A stretch of DNA of 18,714 nucleotides. Source: a bacterium (lineage in GTDB: Bacteria; T1Sed10-126). The position numbers and the translations under genes were made by a program. Under the pieces are notes generated by a model. The model ran no database searches and was not told the origin of the DNA. It saw only the letters and a program-made list of their open reading frames with translations. The stretch is taken from assembly GCA_003557545.1 (NCBI GenBank), contig PWOD01000013.1, positions 1 through 18,714 of the forward strand. Direction: 5' to 3'. Of the stretch, positions 7,606 to 14,939 are shown in pieces (position 1 is the stretch's first letter; the number at the start of each line of letters is the position of its first letter).

Positions 7606-8427
7606 TTGGCAAAGTTTGAGGATGATTGGTCCGGTGAATATAGAGAACAGGTTGTTTTAATTGAAAAACAGCTGGGTCGTGAAATATGTGGTCGGCCACT
7701 AAAAACTGGCCGGCCCTGTAAAAATTGGCCGGTTGACGGGGGGCAGGGGCGCTGTCGTAAACATGCGTCGAGCAAACCAGTGGAATCAGGTAAATCCTCG
7801 GATCAGCCGGGGGTACCCGGGGTACAAGAGGTGAGTTCTGTGGAGCAAGTAGACGATCAGGCGGGCGGCCGGCATCTGTTTAAAATTTTGTTGTTGCTTA
7901 CCCTGAGCGGATTTATTGCCGGTGCTGCTGCAGCCGTAGCCTGGTTTCAATACTATTCATTCCCAATCTCAACCGGCTCTGTTACTCAATCAATACAGGA
8001 TGATTCTACAACCACTGCTCAGCCAGCAGATGATTCGGAGGCTGGTTTTCCCGAGGAGGTTGGGGGGCCTGATCTGAAAGATCCCGACTTTACCCGTATA
8101 CAGCATTTTTTACGGGAGGGTCAGGCCAGTTTGATCCCGGTTTTTCTGGAAGCGATAGTTGCTGATGCAGAAGTTCCGGCTGACCGAGCTCGGGCCCTGT
8201 TTCAGCTGCATGTTTTTTATCATCACCAGGGAGATTATGAGGCGGCGCTGGAAACTATTGAGCAGTTGCGAGACCGTTATCCGGATGATTTTCACCTGCC
8301 GGAGGCATTGTTCAGCGGCTGGCGAATAAGTAAACAGGAGCTAAATGATTCTGAACAAGCAGACTATTATCGAACTGTTATTGAAGATGAATTTGGTGAG
8401 AGCAAATGGATGGAAGAGCTTCCCTGA
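7606..8427 (+). CDS. Unrecognised membrane protein: Cys/His cluster, one membrane helix, TPR-like tail
   Basis: I do not recognise a characterised family for the whole protein. Residues 28-53 hold C-x9-C-x11-C-x2-H (CGRPLKTGRPC, then GQGRCRKH), a likely zinc knuckle. It resembles the short 'CG...G.PC...GRC..HGG' motif seen in assorted phage and bacterial proteins. A polar linker follows, then one hydrophobic helix (about 92-117, FKILLLLTLSGFIAGAAAAVAW), an acidic Ser/Thr-rich spacer and a helical tail with TPR character (RALFQLHVFYHHQGDYEAALETIEQLRDRYPDD, about 196-228). The predicted topology is knuckle in the cytoplasm and tail outside. The start is TTG at 7606, 5 bases after rpsA, with AAGGG about 10 bases upstream. 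The 3' end overlaps the next gene by 22 bases, so the two products probably work together. Confidence 0.75.
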   Translation: MAKFEDDWSGEYREQVVLIEKQLGREICGRPLKTGRPCKNWPVDGGQGRCRKHASSKPVESGKSSDQPGVPGVQEVSSVEQVDDQAGGRHLFKILLLLTLSGFIAGAAAAVAWFQYYSFPISTGSVTQSIQDDSTTTAQPADDSEAGFPEEVGGPDLKDPDFTRIQHFLREGQASLIPVFLEAIVADAEVPADRARALFQLHVFYHHQGDYEAALETIEQLRDRYPDDFHLPEALFSGWRISKQELNDSEQADYYRTVIEDEFGESKWMEELP

Positions 8428-10463
8428 AACTAATATATTTTTTCTTTATAGCCATATTTATAGTTGTTACCGGGAATACTGCAGTTAGAGCCGAACAGCA
8501 TCCCGTAACTGAGGAACAGTTTATTGATGAGGCTGTTACCCGGGAACAGCCGACTGTTATTGATCCCGGGGATACCTGGACACAGTTTACCTTTGGTTAT
8601 CAGGCCTATCATCGTGAGGGTGATCTGCAAATAGCCCGCCAGCGGTTGGAAAGGGCTCTGGCCGGGGATACTGGATTTGCCCGAGCTCGATACTGGTTGG
8701 GAAAGGTTCATTATGCCCTGGGTGAAAATAACCGGGCGGTTGAACTATGGGAACAGGGCCGGGAGATTTTTAGTGGTGAACGGCGCAGCTGGTTTGAACA
8801 TCAGTTACGCAAACATCAGTTAAGATATGAGCCGTCTGAACCGGTCCGGGGAAACTGGAAATTAATCTATAGATTGCGTGGTGAACAACCGGGGGCTGGA
8901 CAAAATTTAAATCCCACCGCTCTTGCCCCCCGCCCGTCAGGTGGTTTTTTCAGCAGCTCATATGGGCTGGGTAGAGTGTTGCTGTTTAGTGAGGAGGGCC
9001 GCCAACTGGAACGCTGGCGGAAGTTTGACCGTCCGATTGATCTGGACTATCATCCCGGGCTGGGATTATTGATTGCCGAACATCGGCTAAACAAACTTAA
9101 ATTGATCGGTCTTGATGGTGAACTGAAGATTTTTGCAGATACTGAGTTGGAAGCTCCGGCCCGTGTTTTTTCAACGGAAAATGCAATCTATCTGTTTAAT
9201 AGTTCGACCAACCGAATTGTTCGATTTTCTACTGGCGGTGACTATCTGGGGACTGTCTGGCAAGCCACTTTTATGGATAATATTACTGATGTGGCATTTG
9301 ATTCTGAACAGAATTTCTGGTTGCTGAACCGGGGAGGAAACAGCCTCGAACTGGTTGCTGTTGATGGTTCTGAACTGGCCAGTTACGATCTGCATGGCTG
9401 GCCTGAAATTAATAACATATGGTGGCGCGAAGAAAATCTTTATGGAAATAGTGATGAGGGAATTATTCGAATTGATCTAGATGGCGAACATGATCTAATC
9501 AGAGCCCAGGGAGAGATTATTAGTGGGACAGGGGTCAGCGACCTGCTTTTTTCCGGTGATCGTTTGATTATTTCCCGCTATAATGAGCATCTGCTGGAAA
9601 TTTACCGGCCTGAAGATATAACCAGGCCGGATATAATTGTTAATGACGAACGGGTTCATCTTGATGATTATCCGGTGATCAGGATGAATCTTCATCTTGC
9701 TGATCCTCTCCAGACAGGCCGGTTTGAATATCTTGTTGATAGAAATGTCGGTGTAACAGTTGAGGAGTTAAGAGCTCTGCCCAGTCTGCTGAGACCAACT
9801 CGAGAATATTTTTCGCCCAGTTGGATTTTAATTCTTGATGAGGGGTATATTGACGATGCGGGCTGGAGGGAGGTTAGACCGCAACTTAATCGGCTGGTTG
9901 AGCAGGCCCCACAGGATAGCAGGGGTAGCCTGTGGAGTGTTGATAATCATCCGACTCCGGCAATCCAACCATCTACTTATTCCCGGGAAAGTTTAAATTA
10001 TCGGATGAACCAGCAACAACCCCAGAGGATCTTAGATCCGCTGTCGGATGAAACTTTTAAAGAGTTGTTGAATAATGCCATAGATCTGGGATTTGGCTGG
10101 CGGGGACCCACCGGAATAATTGTTGTATCCAGTCGGTTCAACGATTTACGCGGCGATTATGGCCGGATTGCCAGAAGGCTTCGTAATAACTCCATGCCTC
10201 TCTTTGTAGTTGATCCCGGGGTTGCAGAACCGTCTTCTGACAATCTCCTGTTGACTGTTGGTAAAGGAAAGTTTTTTAATGCTGCCACAATCGATACCGA
10301 AGAAATCTGGGAGAGTTATAACCGGCGGCTGTCCCGACATTACACCGCAGTTTTTCGTAGTCCTATAGATCGCATTGAGCCGGGTGCCTGGCGACGTTAC
10401 CAATTGGAGTTTCATTACCTTGACTCGATTTTTAGATTTACCCACGGTTATCAGTTACCTTGA
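8406..10463 (+). CDS. Exported TPR / beta-propeller / VWA-like protein of unknown function
   Basis: I cannot name this 685-residue protein. It begins with a signal peptide (hydrophobic core about residues 8-23, likely cleavage near AVRA-EQ at 29). Two TPR-like helical pairs follow (about 59-125, GYQAYHREGDLQIARQRLERALA, then ARYWLGKVHYALGENNRAVELWEQG). An NHL-type beta-propeller spans about 150-405, with repeats such as LIAEHRLNKLKLIGLDGEL and FNSSTNRIVRFSTGGDYLGTV. The last part (about 420-685) looks like a VWA-related domain: SWILILDEG (472-480), GIIVVSSRF (570-578), SMPLFVVDPG (596-605), ending Y-TAVFRSP...RYQLEFHY..FRFTHGYQLP. A metal site D-x-S-x-S is absent at the expected strand end (D478 is followed by EGYI). 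The start at 8406 lies inside the preceding gene. Confidence 0.75.
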   Translation: MDGRASLKLIYFFFIAIFIVVTGNTAVRAEQHPVTEEQFIDEAVTREQPTVIDPGDTWTQFTFGYQAYHREGDLQIARQRLERALAGDTGFARARYWLGKVHYALGENNRAVELWEQGREIFSGERRSWFEHQLRKHQLRYEPSEPVRGNWKLIYRLRGEQPGAGQNLNPTALAPRPSGGFFSSSYGLGRVLLFSEEGRQLERWRKFDRPIDLDYHPGLGLLIAEHRLNKLKLIGLDGELKIFADTELEAPARVFSTENAIYLFNSSTNRIVRFSTGGDYLGTVWQATFMDNITDVAFDSEQNFWLLNRGGNSLELVAVDGSELASYDLHGWPEINNIWWREENLYGNSDEGIIRIDLDGEHDLIRAQGEIISGTGVSDLLFSGDRLIISRYNEHLLEIYRPEDITRPDIIVNDERVHLDDYPVIRMNLHLADPLQTGRFEYLVDRNVGVTVEELRALPSLLRPTREYFSPSWILILDEGYIDDAGWREVRPQLNRLVEQAPQDSRGSLWSVDNHPTPAIQPSTYSRESLNYRMNQQQPQRILDPLSDETFKELLNNAIDLGFGWRGPTGIIVVSSRFNDLRGDYGRIARRLRNNSMPLFVVDPGVAEPSSDNLLLTVGKGKFFNAATIDTEEIWESYNRRLSRHYTAVFRSPIDRIEPGAWRRYQLEFHYLDSIFRFTHGYQLP

Positions 10464-11134
10464 ATTATCAGTCAGGTGATTCCTCCCGGTTTGAGCAGGC
10501 CAGGGAGCAGATGGTGGTTGAACAGCTACAGCGCCGGGGAATCTCTGATCATTCGGTTTTACAGGCTTTTCGGAAGGTTCCACGAGAAAAATTTGTGCCG
10601 GTTGAGCAGCGGGACCAAGCTTATGCTGACCGAGCCCTGGCGATTGCTGACGGACAGACAATTTCACAACCTTACATGGTTGGTTTGATGACGGAACTGT
10701 TAGCTGTTGACCAGGGAATGAAAATCCTTGAGATAGGGACGGGGTCCGGTTATCAGACGGCAATCCTGGCAGTCCTGGGAGCAGATCTTTATACAGTAGA
10801 AAATAGTCAGAAACTGGCCGGTCAAGCCAAAAAGCGTTTGACTGAGTTGGGTCTTATCGACAGGGTTAACTTTAAGCTGGCCGACGGCTCGGGAGGCTGG
10901 TCTGCGGTCGCTCCGTTTGACAGAATTATTGTTACCGCCGGGGCTCCACAAGTCCCGACTCCACTCAAGCAGCAGCTGAGGATAGGAGGCAAGCTGGTTA
11001 TACCGGTGGGGGACCGTCGCTCACAGAAATTGATGGTGGTTACTAAACAGGGAGCCAATGATTTTAGTCAACAGGTGACTATTAACTGTCGTTTTGTGCC
11101 GTTAATTGGTGAATATGGCTGGCCTTCAGAATAG
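10460..11134 (+). CDS. pcm: Protein-L-isoaspartate O-methyltransferase
   Basis: Pcm transfers a methyl group from SAM to L-isoaspartyl residues in aged proteins, starting their repair. The 224-residue protein shows FEQAREQMVVEQLQRRGI, VPREKFVP (40-47), GQTISQPYMVGLMTELL (65-81), SAM motif I EIGTGSGYQTAILA (91-104), motif II LYTVE (110-114) and DRIIVTAGAPQVP. These are all standard for the family. The start is taken as TTG at 10460, overlapping the previous stop as TTGA. An internal ATG at 10511 would remove conserved N-terminal residues. No clear ribosome binding site precedes it, so coupling is likely. Its product SAH is the substrate of the hydrolase encoded at 17151. Confidence 0.92.
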   Translation: MNYQSGDSSRFEQAREQMVVEQLQRRGISDHSVLQAFRKVPREKFVPVEQRDQAYADRALAIADGQTISQPYMVGLMTELLAVDQGMKILEIGTGSGYQTAILAVLGADLYTVENSQKLAGQAKKRLTELGLIDRVNFKLADGSGGWSAVAPFDRIIVTAGAPQVPTPLKQQLRIGGKLVIPVGDRRSQKLMVVTKQGANDFSQQVTINCRFVPLIGEYGWPSE

Positions 11135-11149
11135 TGGTGAACCGCCGTA

Positions 11150-12310
11150 ATGTTACAGAATAAACGGACTTTTAAAGAGTGGGTGGTTCTTTACATACAG
11201 GGTTTGTTTATGGGGATGGCCGATGTTATACCAGGTGTCAGTGGTGGAACCATGGCCCTGGTTATGGGAATTTATCGGGAGTTGATAGAAGCTCTCAGCA
11301 ATCTAAATCTTTTCTGGATTAAAGAATTATTGATAAAACTGAAAAACCGGGAAAATCCGGGAGAATTAATAACCTTTACAGCTGACCGGGTAAGAAATTT
11401 AAAGATCCCATTTTTTATTATTCTGGGGGTAGGTATTCTGACTGCTATAAGTACTGCCGGGATGGTTCTGCCGGAATTAATGGATCAGCATCCCCGGTTG
11501 ATTTCAGCATTGTTTTTCGGTTTGATTCTGGGCAGTTTACAGATTCCGGCCAGGGAGTTGAAACTCCGGAAGAGAGGAGATTATTTCACTGCCGCTCTGG
11601 TTGGTCTGGTATTTTTTGCTGTTGCTTTTGGGTTGACCGATCCCGGAAGGGGTATGAGATTTAGCCCCCGCATCTGGGTAACCGTGGAGTCAACCGGTGA
11701 AACTGTCGAACAGCTGCTACTGCGAACTCCGCTGTCCGGGTCCCCCCAGCAGGTGGCTGAATATCAGCAGAATTTACAGAAAATCCCTGAACTGGCCGAA
11801 ACCAGCGATCTCTCTGAGCTCTATCTCGAGGCCGGCAACTCCCTCTATCTCCCCGTGTTGCCGAACTGGTATCTGTTTCTTTCCGGTTTTGTGGCGATAA
11901 TTGCGATGATTTTACCGGGCATTAGCGGAGCTTATATATTATTAATCTTAGGTTCTTACCGGTTTGTTCTGGATCTCGTCAGGGTATTTAATCAGCAGCT
12001 TTTTAGCGGTCAATTTGCTGGTTCGGTTTTTTGGAGAATAGGTATATTTGTCGGCGGTATGGTCCTGGGTTTATTAATTTTTTCCCGTCTCTTGCGCTGG
12101 TTTCTTGACAGCTGGCAGCAGCTGACCATGGCCGCCCTGCTGGGATTAATGTTTGGTGGTTTGCGCGGACTGTGGCCCTTTAATTTTCTATCCGATCGGC
12201 CTGATACAACCACTGGTCTATACATTATAGGAATGATAGGGATAGGGATTATTTTTATTCAGCTGTTTGATTATATAGCAGGATTATCCCGGGATCGGGA
12301 TGGCTGTTGA
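11150..12310 (+). CDS. DUF368 integral membrane protein (PopT-type undecaprenyl-phosphate translocase)
   Basis: DUF368 proteins have recently been reported as transporters that return undecaprenyl phosphate across the cytoplasmic membrane for cell-envelope synthesis (PopT). The family repeats are clear: GMADVIPGVSGGTMALVMGIY (residues 22-42) and the second half-copy MILPGISGAYILLILGSY (253-270). About eight hydrophobic segments can be seen. The protein has 386 residues, longer than the roughly 280-310 common in the family. The extra length is largely a polar stretch at about 165-236 (GLTDPGRGMRF to SLYLPVLPNWY), which I would expect outside the membrane. The start ATG at 11150 follows pcm by 15 bases. 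The last bases overlap the Xer gene by 4. Family assignment is firm; substrate is by family knowledge only. Confidence 0.87.
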   Translation: MLQNKRTFKEWVVLYIQGLFMGMADVIPGVSGGTMALVMGIYRELIEALSNLNLFWIKELLIKLKNRENPGELITFTADRVRNLKIPFFIILGVGILTAISTAGMVLPELMDQHPRLISALFFGLILGSLQIPARELKLRKRGDYFTAALVGLVFFAVAFGLTDPGRGMRFSPRIWVTVESTGETVEQLLLRTPLSGSPQQVAEYQQNLQKIPELAETSDLSELYLEAGNSLYLPVLPNWYLFLSGFVAIIAMILPGISGAYILLILGSYRFVLDLVRVFNQQLFSGQFAGSVFWRIGIFVGGMVLGLLIFSRLLRWFLDSWQQLTMAALLGLMFGGLRGLWPFNFLSDRPDTTTGLYIIGMIGIGIIFIQLFDYIAGLSRDRDGC

Positions 12311-13215
12311 GCTCCGGGGAGTGGCAAACTGACTGGGATTTTGCAATAGATAGTTTCCGTCAAAAATTAATAGTCGAGGAGGGGCTGGCAGAAAACACGG
12401 TTAATTCCTACTGTTCGGATATTGATAATTTTAAACAGTTTACCGCTCAGACGGGGATTTTACCCCACCAGGTAGAGCAACAGCAGCTGGCCGAATATTT
12501 AAAACTCTGTCGCCGGGGGGAATATAGCTCAAGAACTATAAGCCGCCGTTTTTCAAGTTTGAATCGTTTTTTCAGTTTTTTAGAAAAAACCGGTAAAACT
12601 AAAAATCCGCTGTTGAAACTGGACCGTCCGCGATGCCGTGAGTTTTTTCCAGATTATCTGGATGAAGGTGAAGTCAAACAGCTGTTGGAAGCGATTGATT
12701 GTGAAACTGATCGGGGGATAAGAGATCGAGCCTTGCTGGAAATGATTTATGGTTGTGGTCTGCGGGCTTCCGAAGCTGCCGGCTTGCAGGCCACAGCAAT
12801 AGACTGGGAAAGGGGTGAGCTGCGGGTCAGGGGTAAGGGAAACAAACAACGGCTGGTTCCAATCGGTCGGGAGGCGCTGGACTGGGCCGAGCGATATGCT
12901 TTAAATGTAAGACCGAGTTGGATCTCCTCGAGTGGGTCAAAATTTTTCTTCATAACTGAACGTGGGCTCAAGCTATCCCGCCAAAAAATCTGGTATATAG
13001 TCAAACAGACAGCTCTCCAGGCCGGGCTTACCGATGTATCTCCCCATACGTTACGTCATTCCTTTGCTACTCATATGTTGTCCCGGGGCGCCAACTTAAG
13101 AAGTTTACAGGATATGTTGGGCCATACTGATGTAAAAACTACCGCTGACATCTACATTCATCTTAGAGATGAAGTTAAAACTGCCCATGCAACCTTTCAT
13201 CCCCGGGGCAGCTGA
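12307..13215 (+). CDS. xerD: XerC/XerD-type tyrosine recombinase
   Basis: Xer recombinases resolve chromosome dimers at dif by a tyrosine-linked strand exchange. The 302-residue length is normal. The N-terminal SAM-like core-binding domain (about 8-95) contains EEGLAENTVNSYCSDIDNFKQF and SSRTISRRFSSLNRFFSFL. The catalytic domain has the whole active-site set: R153 (GCGLRASEAAGL), K177 (VRGKGNKQRLVPI), H247 and R250 (PHTLRHSFATHML), H273 (LGHTDVKTT) and nucleophile Y283 (DIYIH). The start is TTG at 12307, overlapping the DUF368 stop. Whether it is XerC, XerD or another single Xer cannot be settled here; the symbol is a best guess. No dif-like site, integrase attachment site or mobile gene lies beside it, so a housekeeping role is favoured. 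Confidence 0.85.
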   Translation: MSSGEWQTDWDFAIDSFRQKLIVEEGLAENTVNSYCSDIDNFKQFTAQTGILPHQVEQQQLAEYLKLCRRGEYSSRTISRRFSSLNRFFSFLEKTGKTKNPLLKLDRPRCREFFPDYLDEGEVKQLLEAIDCETDRGIRDRALLEMIYGCGLRASEAAGLQATAIDWERGELRVRGKGNKQRLVPIGREALDWAERYALNVRPSWISSSGSKFFFITERGLKLSRQKIWYIVKQTALQAGLTDVSPHTLRHSFATHMLSRGANLRSLQDMLGHTDVKTTADIYIHLRDEVKTAHATFHPRGS

Positions 13216-13240
13216 CCCGATCAATCTGTTAGGACTTTTT

Positions 13241-13263
13241 ACCAGAATTTGCTGGTTGTTTTT
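13241..13263 (+). terminator. Weak candidate intrinsic terminator after the Xer gene
   Basis: ACCAG, a six-base loop (AATTTG), then CTGGT, running into TTGTTTTT. The 5-bp stem is short, but the U-rich run follows at once, and the position between the recombinase and the next transcription unit fits. No other terminator-like hairpin was found in the window. Confidence 0.45.
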
Positions 13264-13304
13264 AGATTGACCCGCTTTTTGGGACTGACCGGCCAAGGTA
13301 ACCC

Positions 13305-13333
13305 TTGAAAAAATCGTCTGGATGCCGGACAAT
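13305..13333 (+). promoter_or_regulatory. Candidate promoter for the gpgS cluster
   Basis: TTGAAA (13305-13310), a 17-base spacer and GACAAT (13328-13333) resemble a sigma-A promoter, with 5/6 and 4/6 matches. It lies between the candidate terminator and the GTG at 13384. A perfect TTGACA at 13356-13361 is also present but sits too close to the start codon to serve gpgS. Confidence 0.4.
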
Positions 13334-13336
13334 AAG

Positions 13337-13353
13337 GTTAATTGGATATTAAC
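13337..13353 (+). promoter_or_regulatory. Palindrome GTTAAT-N5-ATTAAC, possible operator
   Basis: A perfect 6-bp inverted repeat with a 5-base centre (TGGAT) lies just downstream of the candidate -10 and upstream of the gpgS ribosome binding site. This is where a repressor would block transcription. A chance origin cannot be ruled out for a 6-bp half-site. Confidence 0.3.
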
Positions 13354-13369
13354 TGTTGACAACTTATTC

Positions 13370-13376
13370 GGAGGTG
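13370..13376 (+). promoter_or_regulatory. Ribosome binding site that fixes the GTG start of gpgS
   Basis: GGAGGTG ends 7 bases before the GTG at 13384. It supports a GTG start for a protein whose next in-frame ATG would be deep in the conserved domain. Confidence 0.7.
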
Positions 13377-13383
13377 ACCGTCC

Positions 13384-14358
13384 GTGAATTTAGAGGCCTG
13401 GTTGAAAAAAAATAGTTATCATCATTCCCGTTACCAGGATATTGAGCGGTTGGTTGAACTCAAGCAAGAAAAATCTCAGAAGATCGCCCTCAGTCTGCCC
13501 ACACTTAATGAAGAGGAAACGATTGCTAAAGAGATAATTTTGATCCAGACAGAGCTGATGATCAGACATCAGCTGATAGATGAGATTGCGGTGGTTGATA
13601 GTGGTTCTGAGGATCAAACCCGTGAAATTGCTCGAAAATATGGGGCTACGGTCTATGAGGCCAGTGATTATTTAAAAGAAGAGGGGGTATATCAGGGAAA
13701 AGGGGAGAATCTCTGGAAAAGTCTTTATCTGCTCGATGGAGATATTATTATCTATCTTGATGCTGACATTAAAAATATCGATCCTAAATTTGTTTATGGG
13801 CTGGTGGGTCCACTGCTGGAGCGGGATGAGATCAGCTATGTTAAAGGGTTTTATGAACGACCGTTAAAGTTTGGTCAGGAGATGCGTCGGGGGGGAGGAG
13901 GTCGTGTAACAGAGATTCTTGTGCGTCCTCTGTTCAACCTCTTTTTTCCACAACTGGCCGGGATGATTCAGCCCCTGTCTGGTGAATATGCCGGTCGACG
14001 TGAACTGCTGGAAAAACTTCCTTTTTTTATTGGTTACGGTGTAGAAACAGGTCTGTTAATTGATATTAGTGAGCAGTTTGGAATTGAAACAATAGCCCAG
14101 GTTGATCTGGACAGGCGGGTTCATGAGAACCAGGATCTGCATTCGCTGGGAAAGATGGCGTTTGGTATTTTGCAGACCTTTTTTAGTCGGGTTGATGCCT
14201 TTGATAAACTCCAGCTCAAACAGGAGCTTCAGGGAATATACAGTAGTATTTTGACGGCCGGCGATCAATACCGTATGCAGCAGGAAGAACTGACCGAGAT
14301 TGAACGACCACCGATGATTGAGCTTGAACAATACTGTCAAAAACATGTAAGAGAGTAG
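13384..14358 (+). CDS. gpgS: Glucosyl-3-phosphoglycerate synthase (GT81 family)
   Basis: GpgS transfers glucose from an NDP-glucose to 3-phosphoglycerate, giving glucosyl-3-phosphoglycerate. This is the first step to the compatible solute glucosylglycerate. The 324-residue protein has the GT-A layout of the family: KIALSLPTLNEEETIAKEI (33-51), VVDSGSEDQTREIARKYGA (70-88), the metal/nucleotide motif YLDADIKNIDP (D126, D128), the acceptor-side block QPLSGEYAGRRELLEKLPF (196-214), GYGVETGLLIDI (217-228) and RVHENQDLHSLGKMAFGIL with the conserved His at 247. The length is right for bacterial GpgS. The start is GTG at 13384, set by GGAGGTG. It has its own candidate promoter and leads a four-gene set with a phosphatase, a second glycosyltransferase and a nucleotidyltransferase, which supports a solute pathway. 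A mannosyl-3-phosphoglycerate synthase is less likely. Confidence 0.88.
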   Translation: MNLEAWLKKNSYHHSRYQDIERLVELKQEKSQKIALSLPTLNEEETIAKEIILIQTELMIRHQLIDEIAVVDSGSEDQTREIARKYGATVYEASDYLKEEGVYQGKGENLWKSLYLLDGDIIIYLDADIKNIDPKFVYGLVGPLLERDEISYVKGFYERPLKFGQEMRRGGGGRVTEILVRPLFNLFFPQLAGMIQPLSGEYAGRRELLEKLPFFIGYGVETGLLIDISEQFGIETIAQVDLDRRVHENQDLHSLGKMAFGILQTFFSRVDAFDKLQLKQELQGIYSSILTAGDQYRMQQEELTEIERPPMIELEQYCQKHVRE

Positions 14359-14367
14359 TTATATCGG

Positions 14368-14922
14368 GTGGAGGTTATTCTGATACGGCATGGTCAAACC
14401 TTCTGGAATCAGCGTGGTTTGATCCAGGGTAATATAGATGTAGGACTTAATCAGCATGGGGAACAGCAGGCTCGGAATGTCGGCCGGACTCTTCCTCAAA
14501 ATCAGGCTTATGATCTGGCTGTCAGCCCTCTGCGGCGTGCCTGGCAGACAGCTGAAATATTGCGGGAACTGATAACCGTGAAAAACTATTGGATAGAAGA
14601 ACAATTAAGAGAGTTTGATCAGGGATACTGGAATGGTCTGCCCGGCGAGCGAGTGAAGGAGTCACTTGATTCCCAGCTTTATCGTGACTGGCAGGCTGAT
14701 CCAATCGAACTTTCCCCACCCAACGGGGAAACCTTCAAACAGGTTGAACAGAGGGTCAGTCGGGCTCTGGAGCTTATTCTGGAGAAAACGGAGCATCCTC
14801 TGATTATTGTTGGTCATAAGGTGATAAACAGTGTTATAGCTGCGCTGGCTGGTTGCTGGCCGTTGGAACAGGTTCTGGATAGATTACCCGAGAATGCGGG
14901 ACTGGTTCGGGTAGAGTTTTAA
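14368..14922 (+). CDS. Histidine phosphatase superfamily protein, probable glucosyl-3-phosphoglycerate phosphatase
   Basis: This 184-residue protein is of the phosphoglycerate-mutase-like histidine phosphatase class. The nucleophile motif is RHG (residues 7-9, LIRHGQTFWNQRGLIQG), and SPLRRAWQTAEIL (53-65) is the usual second block. REFDQGYWNGLPGE (81-94) contains the general-acid Glu, and the second catalytic His is H150 in LIIVGHKVINSVIAAL. That motif is usually GHG, so the Lys after it is unusual. The gene lies 9 bases after gpgS. In mycobacteria, GpgP, which removes the phosphate of glucosyl-3-phosphoglycerate, belongs to this same superfamily, so this is the natural candidate for step two. 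The superfamily is broad (cobalamin, sugar and nucleotide phosphatases), so function rests on context. The GTG start has only a weak ribosome binding site. Confidence 0.8.
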   Translation: MEVILIRHGQTFWNQRGLIQGNIDVGLNQHGEQQARNVGRTLPQNQAYDLAVSPLRRAWQTAEILRELITVKNYWIEEQLREFDQGYWNGLPGERVKESLDSQLYRDWQADPIELSPPNGETFKQVEQRVSRALELILEKTEHPLIIVGHKVINSVIAALAGCWPLEQVLDRLPENAGLVRVEF

Positions 14923-14939
14923 TAAAGCAGGTGTAAATT

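Noticed and set aside
12307-13383. dif or phage attachment site next to the Xer gene
   Set aside because: No 28-bp dif-like arrangement with a 6-bp centre and no direct repeat flanking the gene was seen. Neighbours are chromosomal.
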